Shown here in pieces: positions 1 through 9,765 of a stretch of DNA of 64,000 nucleotides. Every line of letters starts with the position of its first letter. Positions within the stretch are counted from its first letter, which is position 1. The notes below the pieces were generated by a model. That model worked only from the letters and a program-made list of their open reading frames with translations, did not search any database and was not told where the DNA came from. The position numbers and the translations under genes are program-made. The DNA comes from Nitrosomonas cryotolerans ATCC 49181 (GTDB lineage: Bacteria > Pseudomonadota > Gammaproteobacteria > Burkholderiales > Nitrosomonadaceae): NCBI RefSeq assembly GCF_900143275.1, contig NZ_FSRO01000001.1:2002116-2066115 (forward strand). Reading direction: 5' to 3'.

Positions 1-849
1 CTGACTACCAGTGATTATCAATTTACTTTTGATGGTACAGACTATGCTTTGACACGCTTGTCTGATAAGACGTCTAATCGCTCTTCCATACCACCTTCGA
101 CTGCGGCACCGCTTGTGCTCGATGGTCTCAGTGTCACAGGAGCAGATATTAATGCTACCGAGAGCTTTTTAATTCAGCCTACCCGTAACGGCGCTAAAAA
201 TATAACCCTAAATATTAAAGGCGTATCAGAAGTTGCCGCTGCCACACCAATTCGAACCAATGCTTCGTTATCTAATACCGGAACAGGAACTATCAGTGCA
301 GGTACGGTCAATTCATTGCCGATTGATCCGAATCTCCAGCAACCAGTAATCATTGCGTTTCACACGCCATTTGATGGCCAATTTGATGTAACTGGAACGG
401 GTAAGCATTTGCCCGCCAGCAATCAAATTTTTACTGAAGGTGATGATATCAGCTTCAATGGCTTTACAGTGCAAATAAACGGTAATCCCGATGCCGGCGA
501 TACATTCACAGTTGACCCCAATAGTCATGGTTATTCGGATAACCGTAATGCACTTCTGCTGGGAGGATTACAGACTCAAAATACTCTGGCGGGGGGTACT
601 GCAAATTATCAATCAGCATATGGGCAAATAGTGAGTCAAATTGGCAATAAAACCCGTGAACTGGAAGTAACCAGTAAGATGCAGGTTAATTTATTGGGCC
701 AGATGGAACAATCAATACAATCATTATCAGGGGTTAATCTGGATGAAGAGGCTGCTAATTTAATACGCTATCAACAAGCATATCAAGCTTCCAGCAAGAT
801 AATCGAGATTAGTAATACGTTGTTTGATACTTTGCTCCGAATTAGCTAA
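1..849 (+). CDS. flgK: Flagellar hook-associated protein FlgK, C-terminal part (5' end outside window)
   Basis: The reading frame is open from base 1 to the stop at 847-849, so this is the last 282 residues of a longer protein. FlgK (HAP1) forms the first hook-filament junction ring. The C-terminal end, with the pattern NLIRYQQAYQASSKIIEISN, is the typical flagellar rod/hook C-terminal helix that packs in the axial D0 domain. The middle part is the variable outer domain. flgL follows after a short gap, the standard flgK-flgL order at the end of a flagellar basal-body/hook operon. The first internal start codons are not real starts. Confidence 0.95.
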   Translation: MTTSDYQFTFDGTDYALTRLSDKTSNRSSIPPSTAAPLVLDGLSVTGADINATESFLIQPTRNGAKNITLNIKGVSEVAAATPIRTNASLSNTGTGTISAGTVNSLPIDPNLQQPVIIAFHTPFDGQFDVTGTGKHLPASNQIFTEGDDISFNGFTVQINGNPDAGDTFTVDPNSHGYSDNRNALLLGGLQTQNTLAGGTANYQSAYGQIVSQIGNKTRELEVTSKMQVNLLGQMEQSIQSLSGVNLDEEAANLIRYQQAYQASSKIIEISNTLFDTLLRIS

Positions 850-875
850 TTATGATTAGGAAATAGGTGAATATT

Positions 876-2084
876 ATGCGTGTAAGTACGGCGACTATTT
901 TTGATAAGGGAACGAATACACTACTGCAACACCAGGAAACTTTATTTAGAACACAACAACAAGTATCTACTGGCAAGCGCATTCTGACTCCTGCGGATGA
1001 TCCGGTTGGGGCAGTTCGGGCATTGGCTATTACTCAAGCTGATTCATTAAATACACAATATTCGGCGAACCGAGATAATGCAATGTCATCACTCGGTTTG
1101 CTAGAAAATGTTTTGAAGGAAGCAACAACGCTGATTCAGAGTGTTCACACGACTGCTATCACTGCAGGCAACCCGACGCTCTCAGACGCAGACAGAAAGA
1201 GTATTGGAATTGAATTGCGTGGTAAATTAAACGCATTAGTTGGCTTGGCAAATAGCAGGGATGGATTAGGGCAATTTCTATTTTCTGGCTTTCAGGGCGA
1301 CATCAAACCTTTTATTCAGACTAAAGACGGCGTGCAATATAATGGAGATCAGGGACAACGTTTGATTCAAGTCAGTGAAACACGTCAGCTCGCAGTGAAT
1401 AATTCTGGAGTGGATATCTTTGAACGAATCAAAAATGGTAACGGTGTTTTTACTACGGCGGCTGATACGGATAACAAGGGAAGTGGAATAATTGATGCTG
1501 GAACGATTATTACTCCTGCTAGTTTAACGGGTGATAATTATGAGATTATCTTTACGGTCGAAGCCGATGCTACCACATATGATATTTTAGATACGACGAC
1601 GGATGCTGTCCTTGTAACAGCTAATCCTTACACGAATGGTGATACTATTCAGTTTGATGGCATGAAACTCGGTATTAACGGTGTTCCCGCTAATGGTGAT
1701 CGGTTTGTTGTATCACCCAGCACCAATCAAAGCTTATTTAAAACTATCAACGATCTACTTGATGTAGTAGAAACACCGGCAAGTATCCCATCTGGTGAGA
1801 CGAGACTGACAAACGGCTTGAATGCCGCATTACAAAATATAAATCATGGCCTGGACCATATCCTTGCTGTACGTGCATCGGTGGGTGCACGGTTACAGGA
1901 AGTCGATGCACTGCGGAATATGGGTGATGATTTGAAAATTCAGTTCCAGCAATCGCTTTCACAGATTCAGGATGTTGATTACGCAGAAGCAATATCTAAC
2001 CTGACCCAACAAAAACTATATCTCGAAGCAGCGCAAAAGTCATTTATGACAATATCAAATCTATCCTTATTTAACTTATTATAA
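876..2084 (+). CDS. flgL: Flagellar hook-associated protein FlgL
   Basis: This 402-residue protein is HAP3, the second junction protein between hook and filament. The N-terminus MRVSTATIFDKGTNTLLQHQ and the N-terminal helix with QVSTGKRILTPADDP are typical of the flagellin/FlgL family. The C-terminus returns to the family helix (ISNLTQQKLYLEAAQKSFMT). The ATG at 876 is preferred over an in-frame GTG at 867 because AGG-containing sequence (858-865) lies at a suitable distance and family proteins begin with M-R-[IV]-S-T. It lies 26 bases after flgK and is probably co-transcribed. Confidence 0.95.
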   Translation: MRVSTATIFDKGTNTLLQHQETLFRTQQQVSTGKRILTPADDPVGAVRALAITQADSLNTQYSANRDNAMSSLGLLENVLKEATTLIQSVHTTAITAGNPTLSDADRKSIGIELRGKLNALVGLANSRDGLGQFLFSGFQGDIKPFIQTKDGVQYNGDQGQRLIQVSETRQLAVNNSGVDIFERIKNGNGVFTTAADTDNKGSGIIDAGTIITPASLTGDNYEIIFTVEADATTYDILDTTTDAVLVTANPYTNGDTIQFDGMKLGINGVPANGDRFVVSPSTNQSLFKTINDLLDVVETPASIPSGETRLTNGLNAALQNINHGLDHILAVRASVGARLQEVDALRNMGDDLKIQFQQSLSQIQDVDYAEAISNLTQQKLYLEAAQKSFMTISNLSLFNLL

Positions 2085-2295
2085 CGATCTATCTGCCCGA
2101 TAAATACATTATGTTAAATAACGAACGAATCAGTATATTGCTTTATGTATCAGAGCTTGACTCTCGCTGTTAGATGATTATGCATTCACAAAATGTGGTT
2201 TTTATAGTTTTGGGGTATACTCCGCTGTTAAATATCTATTATCTATATGTGGATATTTTGTACGACTGTTATTCAGAATAATGAAAGGAGAATTT

Positions 2296-2748
2296 ATGCG
2301 TAAAAAAGTAACCAATATTTTATTACTCGTATTAATACAGGCAATATCAGTTTCTGTTTTTGCTGCTGTAGAGCCAACGGTGCCCGTAATAGATGTTGAT
2401 GAAAAGGTTTCGGAACCACTAGACAGTGGCCTGGGTTGGCAGCTTATGAAATCATTACCAATGGGCAAGTCAGGAAAATCGATTCACATGGTATTGATTA
2501 ATCATAGTCAATACACTGATAAGACGATTTACAGCGCGGCAATTAATAGATTGTGTCGATCTGAGAAAGAGTTCTGCAGAATTAGATTCTGGAGTAATAA
2601 GCGTTTTCTACCAGAAAAAGCTTCTATGACTCCACTTCAATACAAAGAATTAAAAGCTGAGTATACATTCAATAGTGCGGCCGGTATTCTCCAAACACAA
2701 TGGTCTTGTAGCGTTGATCCTGACAAGAGCCATTGTGTCGAACACTAA
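2296..2748 (+). CDS. Secreted hypothetical protein
   Basis: I do not recognise a family for this 150-residue protein. It has a clear cleavable signal peptide (MRKKVTNILLLVLIQAIS followed by VSVFA and a likely cut before AVEP), so it should be periplasmic or exported. It holds four cysteines in two close pairs (LCRSEKEFC and SCSVDPDKSHC near the C-terminus), which suggests disulphides in the periplasm. The ATG at 2296 follows an AAAGGAG ribosome-binding site; an upstream in-frame ATG at 2281 overlaps that site and is less likely. It is convergent with lpdA and separated from flgL by about 210 bases, so it is probably its own unit. Confidence 0.75.
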   Translation: MRKKVTNILLLVLIQAISVSVFAAVEPTVPVIDVDEKVSEPLDSGLGWQLMKSLPMGKSGKSIHMVLINHSQYTDKTIYSAAINRLCRSEKEFCRIRFWSNKRFLPEKASMTPLQYKELKAEYTFNSAAGILQTQWSCSVDPDKSHCVEH

Positions 2749-2805
2749 TAATTATTTTTAATAAAAATAGAAGGGATAAGCAGTTAAACAATTTATTATA
2801 TTTTA

Positions 2806-4266
2806 TTAAATATGTAACGCTCGCTTATCCACTCCCAATGCGGCTTCATGTAATACTTCCGATAATGAAGGATGCGCATGAACGATGCAGGCAATATCTT
2901 GGCTGGTCGCTGAAAATTCCATCGCTGTAACTGCTTCTGAAATGAGTTCTGAAACGTGAGGTCCAATCATGTGAACGCCGAGGATACGATCACTCGTTTC
3001 ATCTGCCAACACTTTAATAAAACCGTTTGTTTCGCCCATAGCCCGTGCACGCCCATTAGCAATAAAAGGAAATTGGCCTGTTTTATAGTTAATCCCCATT
3101 GTTTTTAATTCTTGCTCAGTCTTGCCCACCCATGCGATTTCCGGCGAGGTATATATGACCCATGGGATAGTATCAAGATGAACCTTCTGAGATTCGCCAT
3201 CTTGCCCTTTCTCTTTTGCTATAATTGCTTCGGCAACCGAGACGCCTTCTTCGGATGCTTTATGCGCTAACATTGGTCCACGTACTACGTCACCAACCGC
3301 ATAGACGTTTGGTAAATTAGTCTGGCAAAAATGATCAACGATAATATAGCCTCGCTCATCTAGTTTAAGCCCATTTCTCTCTGCTCCTAATCCAGCTGTA
3401 TTGGGGGTTCGGCCAACTGCAATAATTAGCTTATCAATTTCTAATTTTTGTGGATTATTTCCAGCGTCAGTATATTCCACCAGGATGTCTTTCTTACGAG
3501 TATCCACCGCTGTGATCTTGACTCCCGTTTTAATCAATAACCCCGGCTCCTTGCTAAATATTTTTTGTGCCTCTTTTGCTATTTGTTCGTCAGCAGCCAT
3601 AAGAAACTCAGGAGCCGCTTCAAGAATCGTCACTTCAGAACCCAGCCTTCGCCAAACACTGCCCATCTCTAAACCAATCACCCCCGCTCCGATAACGCCC
3701 AGCCGCGAGGGAATTTCAGTTAATGCTAATGCGCCAGCGTTATCCAATATCAGTTTGTTATCTATGGGCGCAATTGGCAGTGGTCGTGGAATCGATCCAG
3801 TCGCAAGAATGACGTATCTGGCTTGGACTGTTTTTACTTCATGAGTATCTTTTATTTCAATTTTCCAGGATCGATCATTTTCCTCACGTTTAAGTAATGT
3901 CCCCTTGCCATGTATAGATGTTATTTTATTCTTTTTAAACAATGAAGCGATGCCGCTTGTGAACATGGTGACTATTTTGTCTTTACGCGCAATCATGGTA
4001 GGAACATCTACCGATACGTCTGCGATCTTAATTCCGTGTGATGAGAATTTGTTTATTGCACGATAAAAATTATCTGAAGATTCCAATAATGCTTTAGATG
4101 GAATACAACCAACATTGAGGCAGGTGCCACCAAGACTCGCTTTGCCTTTTTCGTTTTTCCAGTCATCGATACAGACTGCATTAAGACCCAGCTGTGCGCA
4201 ACGAATCGCGGCCACATAACCGCCAGGACCTGCTCCGATTATGGCTACATCAAAAGATTCAGACAT
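2806..4266 (-). CDS. lpdA: Dihydrolipoyl dehydrogenase (E3)
   Basis: This 486-residue flavoprotein reoxidises dihydrolipoyl groups of 2-oxoacid dehydrogenase complexes, passing electrons through FAD to NAD+. Visible motifs are the N-terminal FAD site (IIGAGPGGYVAAIRC), the redox-active disulphide GGTCLNVGCIPSKALL, the NAD-binding GVIGAGVIGLEMGSVWRRLG, and the C-terminal HAHPSLSEVLHEAAL with the His-Glu catalytic pair. No E1 or E2 gene is adjacent. The pyruvate dehydrogenase aceE-aceF pair lies about 50 kb away without its own lpd, so this enzyme could serve it, a 2-oxoglutarate dehydrogenase outside the window, or both. Confidence 0.95.
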   Translation of the reverse strand: MSESFDVAIIGAGPGGYVAAIRCAQLGLNAVCIDDWKNEKGKASLGGTCLNVGCIPSKALLESSDNFYRAINKFSSHGIKIADVSVDVPTMIARKDKIVTMFTSGIASLFKKNKITSIHGKGTLLKREENDRSWKIEIKDTHEVKTVQARYVILATGSIPRPLPIAPIDNKLILDNAGALALTEIPSRLGVIGAGVIGLEMGSVWRRLGSEVTILEAAPEFLMAADEQIAKEAQKIFSKEPGLLIKTGVKITAVDTRKKDILVEYTDAGNNPQKLEIDKLIIAVGRTPNTAGLGAERNGLKLDERGYIIVDHFCQTNLPNVYAVGDVVRGPMLAHKASEEGVSVAEAIIAKEKGQDGESQKVHLDTIPWVIYTSPEIAWVGKTEQELKTMGINYKTGQFPFIANGRARAMGETNGFIKVLADETSDRILGVHMIGPHVSELISEAVTAMEFSATSQDIACIVHAHPSLSEVLHEAALGVDKRALHI

Positions 4267-4535
4267 ATTAATACCTTATGAAATTTATGATTAAAGTGAA
4301 CAAATATGAGAGAGAAAAGCCATCATATAAATTGAATTATATAATTGGCAATTATGACATGACGGAAGGAATTAATACTGATACAAAGTAAGCTGTATCC
4401 GCTGATGGTATAGAAAATATATTCTGCGGACAGTATCTATAAAGCGATGCTCTATTTCATCATAATACCAGGCTATTATTGCGATTTGAAATGATAGCTG
4501 TTAGCGGATTATGCCGTTAGAATGCTTATCCTTCA

Positions 4536-5563
4536 CTATTTGCACTCAATACGACTAATTTTTTTGACTGCTTCAATATAATCAGTATTTTCACGTAATT
4601 TATTCATTGAATTAAAACGACGCCTTTCATGTATATGGTTAAGCCGCATAATGCTGGAGGTAGAGGCATTCCACTGCAACTTTGCCAACAACTGATCTGC
4701 GGCCTGTGAATCATTACAGGCCAATACCATATCACAACCTGCATTAAGTGAAGCCTGTGCACGCCGATCTATCGTATCGAAATATGCGGCGCCCTGCATA
4801 CTTAGATCATCGCTAAAAATACAGCCATCAAATCGTAATTTTCTTCGCAAAATATCTTCTAGCCATATGCGGGAAAAACCAGCAGGATATTTATCCACTT
4901 TTGGATAAATAATATGTGCTGACATAATACCTGCGAGTCCAAAATCTATCATTTGTCGAAATGGAATTAAGTCACCTGCCTCAATATCAGCATAGGTGCG
5001 ATTATCAACTGATTCTTCAGCATGTGAATCTGCCTGAATATAGCCATGGCCAGGAAAATGCTTTCCTATTGCTATCATGCCGGCTGATTCTAGACCGGAC
5101 ATGAGATTATGAGCAAGTTCAGTGATTACATATGGGTTATGATGGAAAGCTCTGTCGCCAATAACACCGCTTTGCCCATGATCAGCATCGAGTACTGGCG
5201 TGAAGCTAAAATCTATGCCGCAAGCATTTAACTCTGTCGCGATTACATAGCCTATTTGCCACGCTAGGTCTCGTGCATGATCTGGGTGCGTATCCCAAAT
5301 TCTACCCAGCTCGCGCATGGCTGGTAACGGCGTAAAATCTTTGCGGAAACGTTGTACCCGCCCTCCTTCATGATCTATTGCGATGAATAGGGGGGATTTC
5401 TTAAAGCATGTATCTCGGTTGTTAACTTTATTAGTTGTGTATAGGACGAATAGTTACGAGTAAATAGAATGACGCCGCCAGTTAATGGATGCTGGAGTCT
5501 CCTTTTATCGCTGGCAGTGAGTTGCGTCCCCGCTATATCGAGCATGACAGGTCCGAGCAACAT
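4536..5563 (-). pseudogene. nagZ: Beta-N-acetylhexosaminidase NagZ, frameshifted
   Basis: NagZ removes GlcNAc from muropeptides in cytosolic peptidoglycan recycling. The first part (ATG at 5563, [14 protein letters not shown] to HALRNPP) and the second part ([13 protein letters not shown], then KHFPGHG, DDLSMQG to the stop) are both typical, but they lie in different frames. The switch is at a run of six C on the coding strand (5395-5390). One more C would give [13 protein letters not shown] and a continuous 342-residue protein, the normal family length. As written, translation stops at about residue 61. The active-site motifs downstream look undamaged, so the change is recent, a phase-variable slip, or a sequencing error. 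The gene starts three bases after acpS. Confidence 0.85.
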
Positions 5564-5565
5564 CG

Positions 5566-5943
5566 CTATTTTTCCAAAATAACAAAGGCACAAGCCAAAC
5601 TTATTTCATCGCTGATGGAAAGAAAATGATTCTTAATTCCCTGGTTATTAATTAATCTTTCAAGATCGTCATGAAATTTAAAATAGGGTTTTCCCAGAGA
5701 GTCGTGCGTTACCTGAATATAATTAAAATTCACAGGATGCCGTAAACCTGTTCCAATCGCTTTAGAAAAGGCTTCTTTAGCGGCAAAACGGCTTGCCAGA
5801 AACATAACCGGTTTGCTGCTACTGCTATATTCAGCGTATTCTAGATCTGTTAATATGCGCTTGATAAAACGTTCCCCATATTTCTCTAAGGAATTTTCAA
5901 TACGCGCTGGCTCGACCAGGTCGGTTCCAATTCCATAGATCAT
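5566..5943 (-). CDS. acpS: Holo-[acyl-carrier-protein] synthase
   Basis: This 125-residue enzyme moves the 4'-phosphopantetheine arm from CoA to acyl-carrier protein, activating fatty-acid synthesis. It shows the N-terminal [13 protein letters not shown] with the metal-binding Asp and the second motif [14 protein letters not shown] with the catalytic Glu-Lys. The ATG at 5943 overlaps the pdxJ stop (TAATG), implying translational coupling; an in-frame ATG six bases upstream is possible. The order pdxJ-acpS-nagZ is conserved in many proteobacteria. Confidence 0.95.
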   Translation of the reverse strand: MIYGIGTDLVEPARIENSLEKYGERFIKRILTDLEYAEYSSSSKPVMFLASRFAAKEAFSKAIGTGLRHPVNFNYIQVTHDSLGKPYFKFHDDLERLINNQGIKNHFLSISDEISLACAFVILEK

Positions 5944-6665
5944 TAGCATGCCTCAAGAATTAGTGTTTTCATTTCCTGTACCGCTTGCTCAAAGCCAACA
6001 AAAATAGAATGAGCAACGATGGCATGACCAATATTAAGTTCAGAAATACCAGTTATCGCTGCAATGGGTTGTACATTCTGATAATGTAATCCATGCCCTG
6101 CATTCACTTGCAGCCCTTGATTATTACCATAAATTACTGCTTGATGAATATCAAGCAGCTCTTTTTTTTGTATTTCTTCAGTTTTAGCATCGGCATAACA
6201 GCCCGTATGAATCTCAATGGCTGGCGCGCCAGTTCTTGCGGCCGCATCAATTTGTGCTTGATCGGCATTAATAAATAATGAGACACGAATATCTGCTGCA
6301 GCCAATCGACTACAGGCACGCTTCACTTGCTCAAAATGTCTGATTACGTCAAGACCGCCTTCTGTTGTTAATTCTTCTCGTCGTTCTGGAACCAGGCAAA
6401 CATCATGCGGTTTAATATAGAGTGCAAAATTGATCATCTCATCGGTTACTGCACTCTCCAGGTTCATACGGGTTTTAAGCATACCTCGCAAGATCTCAAC
6501 ATCTCTGTCTTGAATATGACGTCGATCTTCACGTAAATGTAATGTGATTGCATCTGCACCAGCAGATTCTGCAATCAATGCAACATCAACCGGGCTAGGA
6601 TATGTCGTGCCGCGGGCTTGCCTTAAAGTTGCAACATGGTCAATATTGACACCCAACTTAATCAT
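5943..6665 (-). CDS. pdxJ: Pyridoxine 5'-phosphate synthase
   Basis: This 240-residue TIM-barrel enzyme condenses 1-deoxyxylulose 5-phosphate with 3-amino-2-oxopropyl phosphate in vitamin B6 synthesis. The N-terminus [16 protein letters not shown] and later motifs ([50 protein letters not shown]) are diagnostic. Its stop overlaps the acpS start. Upstream, 91 non-coding bases separate it from era, where recO usually sits in this gene order. Confidence 0.97.
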   Translation of the reverse strand: MIKLGVNIDHVATLRQARGTTYPSPVDVALIAESAGADAITLHLREDRRHIQDRDVEILRGMLKTRMNLESAVTDEMINFALYIKPHDVCLVPERREELTTEGGLDVIRHFEQVKRACSRLAAADIRVSLFINADQAQIDAAARTGAPAIEIHTGCYADAKTEEIQKKELLDIHQAVIYGNNQGLQVNAGHGLHYQNVQPIAAITGISELNIGHAIVAHSIFVGFEQAVQEMKTLILEAC

Positions 6666-6756
6666 AATGGTTATCGCTCCCTTGAAATCTAATATTGGTT
6701 ATACCTAGAGAAAGTGAATGAGTGTGGGCGCTAATAATCATTTTTCTATATGACAG

Positions 6757-7650
6757 TTAATCATATCCTAGGGTTTTCAATATAGTTGCATTGTCGGCCC
6801 AGCCATTTCTGATCTTAACCCAGACTTCCAAGAATACCTTGTCACCAAAAAGCCTTTCCATATCTTTACGCGCCTGTGTGGCGATTGTTTTAAGATTTTC
6901 TCCATTTTTACCAATAATAATCGCCTTCTGATTGGCCTTTTCCACAATAATGGCAGCACTGATTCTGCGCAAATGGCCATCCAGTTTAAACTGATCTATC
7001 ACAACGCTTGCTGAGTATGGAATCTCTTCTCCTGTTAAGCGAAATAGCTTCTCGCGTAATAATTCAGCAGCATGAAAGCGTTCGTTCCGATCGGTAATCG
7101 TATCTTCATCAAATAGAGGCAAATTTTCTGGTAAATATGAACGAATAATATCGATTAATACGGGTAGCTGATTTTTTTTGGCTGCGCTGACTGGTATGAT
7201 TGCAGCAAAAGTAAATAACCTGGACATTTCCTCAAGAAATGGAAGTAATCGTTTTTTATCAGCTAATTTGTCAATCTTATTAATGACCAGAATTACAGGT
7301 TTATTTGCTGGTAACAACTTGAGTATTAAGTGATCACGATTATCGAATCGCATTGCTTCGATCACGAACAACACGATATCCACATCTTGTATACTCTGTG
7401 TAACAACACGATTCATGGTGCTATTTAATTGATTCGTATATTGATTTTGAAAACCAGGCGTATCGACAAAGATAAATTGGAATTGTTGATCGGTGAGAAT
7501 GCCATTGATGCGATGACGAGTAGTTTGTGCTTTTCGAGAGGTAATGCTTATTTTCTGCTTAATCAGGCCGTTTAGCAGTGTAGATTTGCCAACATTCGGA
7601 CGTCCTACAATAGCGATATAACCTGTATGGTGATTAGTATGCGTGATCAT
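6757..7650 (-). CDS. era: GTPase Era
   Basis: This 297-residue GTPase binds 16S rRNA and checks maturation of the small ribosomal subunit. The G domain shows [18 protein letters not shown] and NKID. The C-terminal KH RNA-binding domain carries [21 protein letters not shown] split around the GKNG loop, and the end [12 protein letters not shown] is typical. It follows rnc by 82 bases, a conserved pairing linking rRNA cleavage with 30S assembly. Confidence 0.97.
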   Translation of the reverse strand: MITHTNHHTGYIAIVGRPNVGKSTLLNGLIKQKISITSRKAQTTRHRINGILTDQQFQFIFVDTPGFQNQYTNQLNSTMNRVVTQSIQDVDIVLFVIEAMRFDNRDHLILKLLPANKPVILVINKIDKLADKKRLLPFLEEMSRLFTFAAIIPVSAAKKNQLPVLIDIIRSYLPENLPLFDEDTITDRNERFHAAELLREKLFRLTGEEIPYSASVVIDQFKLDGHLRRISAAIIVEKANQKAIIIGKNGENLKTIATQARKDMERLFGDKVFLEVWVKIRNGWADNATILKTLGYD

Positions 7651-7732
7651 ACGAGTAAATGGTTGTTATTTTCGAAAGCGAGTTTCATATGGATAGAGTG
7701 TTTTGAAAAGGATGCGGCTCTGCTTGTTTCAA

Positions 7733-8422
7733 TTAAACAAGAATGATTTGTTCGTATGCCTGTTTAGCTGCGGCTTGTTCTGCGCTACGCCGGCTAGCAC
7801 CCTCCCCTAAGGTGCGGATATTAAATTTTGATACAACACACGCTACCTTAAATTTTTGCTGATGTGCTTCACCAATTGTGGTGACAACGGAATACTCTGG
7901 TAATGCTAGTTTATGGGCTTGCAGGAATTCTTGTAGCAATGTTTTAGGGTCTTTGCCGAGCGTGACTGAATTTAAATTCTGCAACATGGGCAGGTAAAGT
8001 GTAGTGACAACTTGTTCAGCTTCTGCAAAGCTGCTATCAAGATAAATTGCTCCCAATACAGCTTCTAATGTATCAGCAAGTATAGATGGGCGGCGACAAC
8101 CGCCGCTCTTAAGTTCTCCTTCACCGAGTCTAATGAGTTCACCCAAGTTGAGGGTAAGTGCTAATTGAGATAGTGTTCGTTGGTTGACCAAGTTAGCACG
8201 GAGTCGAGATAAATCACCCTCAGGAAGCTCTGGGAAGTGCTTAAAAATTAATCCAGCAACGGAACAATTTAATATGCTGTCACCAAGAAACTCGAGACGT
8301 TCATTATGTGAAGCACTATGACTGCGATGAGTCAATGCCACGTGTAGAAAGGTGGGTTGATTGAAAACATATCCTATTTTCCGGCAGAATTCAGCTTGCC
8401 GCATTTTTTTATTAATTTGCAT
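7733..8422 (-). CDS. rnc: Ribonuclease III
   Basis: This 229-residue endonuclease cleaves double-stranded RNA and processes rRNA precursors. The catalytic domain has the signature ERLEFLGDSIL and the second acidic motif DTLEAVLGAIYLD. The last 70 residues form a double-stranded-RNA-binding domain (DPKTLLQEFLQ to AEQAAAKQAYEQI). It sits between the DUF4845 gene and era in the conserved lepB-DUF4845-rnc-era order. An alternative in-frame ATG lies six codons in. Confidence 0.97.
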   Translation of the reverse strand: MQINKKMRQAEFCRKIGYVFNQPTFLHVALTHRSHSASHNERLEFLGDSILNCSVAGLIFKHFPELPEGDLSRLRANLVNQRTLSQLALTLNLGELIRLGEGELKSGGCRRPSILADTLEAVLGAIYLDSSFAEAEQVVTTLYLPMLQNLNSVTLGKDPKTLLQEFLQAHKLALPEYSVVTTIGEAHQQKFKVACVVSKFNIRTLGEGASRRSAEQAAAKQAYEQIILV

Positions 8423-8453
8423 TATATGTTATGCATCCGAATCTTACGAGTAA

Positions 8454-8831
8454 CTAATAACCAGAGCTATTTGCAGTATCGAAATCAAGATATAACGATA
8501 TATTTGCAGCCAGTGGTATCTTTACGAAATAGTTAACAGTAAGAATTCTACGCCCATCTTTTTGACTAATCTTAATATCACGTCCATTTATGACATTAAT
8601 ATTATCTATTTGTGCCCGTTTATTAAATGATTGCCGGATTTCATTAACTGTTGCATTCTGTAGGTTTGAATCATTGGTTATGGAAGTTAATGTTTTCTTG
8701 ATTGAGGCATATTCTATATAGGCCGGTATTAATTTCATTCCAAGAATAGAAATGAAAACGAGTATCCCTGACCAGACTAACAAACGAGGCAGGCTAACTC
8801 CTTTCTGTTTTTCAATTGAGCGGTAAAGCAT
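8454..8831 (-). CDS. DUF4845 family membrane protein
   Basis: This small protein of 125 residues has one N-terminal transmembrane segment (LPRLLVWSGILVFISILGMK) and a short periplasmic domain. It matches the DUF4845 family by position between lepB and rnc, by length, and by the GVSL start followed by a membrane helix resembling type IV pilin-like N-termini. Its function is not established. I prefer the ATG at 8831 because GGAAA lies a suitable distance upstream; an in-frame TTG at 8861 overlapping the lepB stop is possible. Confidence 0.8.
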   Translation of the reverse strand: MLYRSIEKQKGVSLPRLLVWSGILVFISILGMKLIPAYIEYASIKKTLTSITNDSNLQNATVNEIRQSFNKRAQIDNINVINGRDIKISQKDGRRILTVNYFVKIPLAANISLYLDFDTANSSGY

Positions 8832-8857
8832 CTGTTTTTTTCCGGAAATAGCTTTTA

Positions 8858-9661
8858 TCAATTAATTGATAAACCAATTCTATTAAAATCATTAAAATTC
8901 CACCAAATCATAAATGCTCTTCCAACTATATTTTGTTCGGGAACAAATCCCCAATAACGACTATCACTACTACTATCGCGATTGTCACCTAAAGTAAAAT
9001 AATTACCAGGAGGCACTTCGCAAGTAAATCCTGCTCTATGGTAAGTGCAATGATCAAGAAATGGGAAATGACGTACACTGGATAACTGTAAACTGGGTAT
9101 ACCTTGATTGATCAGGATCGCATGATCTCGATCACCTAGAAATTCCTTAAAATGTTCAGCATATATATACCCAAGCCCAGATTCTACGTATTTATATTCC
9201 CCTTCATAGTGCATTTTTACCATATCGCCATTGACGGTTAATTGCTTGTTATGATAAGTAACAGTATCACCCGGTATCCCAACTACTCGCTTGATATAAT
9301 CTACTGATGGATCCTCTGGATAACGAAATACCATGACCTCGCCACGCTTAGGCTGATTTATATCCATTATTTTAAGATTGATGACTGGTAACCTAAGACC
9401 ATAGGTGTATTTGTTAACCAATATAAAATCACCCACAAGTAATGTCGGGATCATTGATCCGGAAGGAATCTTAAATGGCTCGATGATAAAAGAACGTAGA
9501 GTAAATACGATTAATATGATTGGAAAAAAACTTTTGGGATACTCTATCCACAATGGTTCACTCTGATCTGGCGTACGTTTGTGGCGTAGTATTAAGTAGT
9601 CAAGCAACCAAATGCTGCCAGTAATAACCAATAAAATAAACATAACTAGAGGAAAATTCAT
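8858..9661 (-). CDS. lepB: Signal peptidase I
   Basis: This 267-residue inner-membrane protease removes signal peptides from exported proteins. Two N-terminal membrane segments (FPLVMFILLVITGSIWLLDY and SFFPIILIVFTLRSFII) precede the catalytic Ser in PSGSMIPTLLVGDFI. The catalytic Lys is in YIKRVVGIPGD and the C-terminal box is GDNRDSSSDSRYWGFVP. A GAGGAAAATTC ribosome-binding site precedes the ATG. It lies about 100 bases after lepA, the usual lepA-lepB pair. Confidence 0.97.
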   Translation of the reverse strand: MNFPLVMFILLVITGSIWLLDYLILRHKRTPDQSEPLWIEYPKSFFPIILIVFTLRSFIIEPFKIPSGSMIPTLLVGDFILVNKYTYGLRLPVINLKIMDINQPKRGEVMVFRYPEDPSVDYIKRVVGIPGDTVTYHNKQLTVNGDMVKMHYEGEYKYVESGLGYIYAEHFKEFLGDRDHAILINQGIPSLQLSSVRHFPFLDHCTYHRAGFTCEVPPGNYFTLGDNRDSSSDSRYWGFVPEQNIVGRAFMIWWNFNDFNRIGLSIN

Positions 9662-9765
9662 TTTATTTCTTTTCCTTTAGTAATTTGAGTAGATAGTAGC
9701 AGGTATTCGAAAAAAGACTGTTCTTTTCTCCACCACGATTATGTGATGTTTGCTGTTATTATTCA

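Noticed and set aside
2733-2930. A plus-strand 65-codon frame overlapping the end of lpdA
   Set aside because: Most of it is antisense to the conserved lpdA C-terminus and it has no ribosome-binding site.
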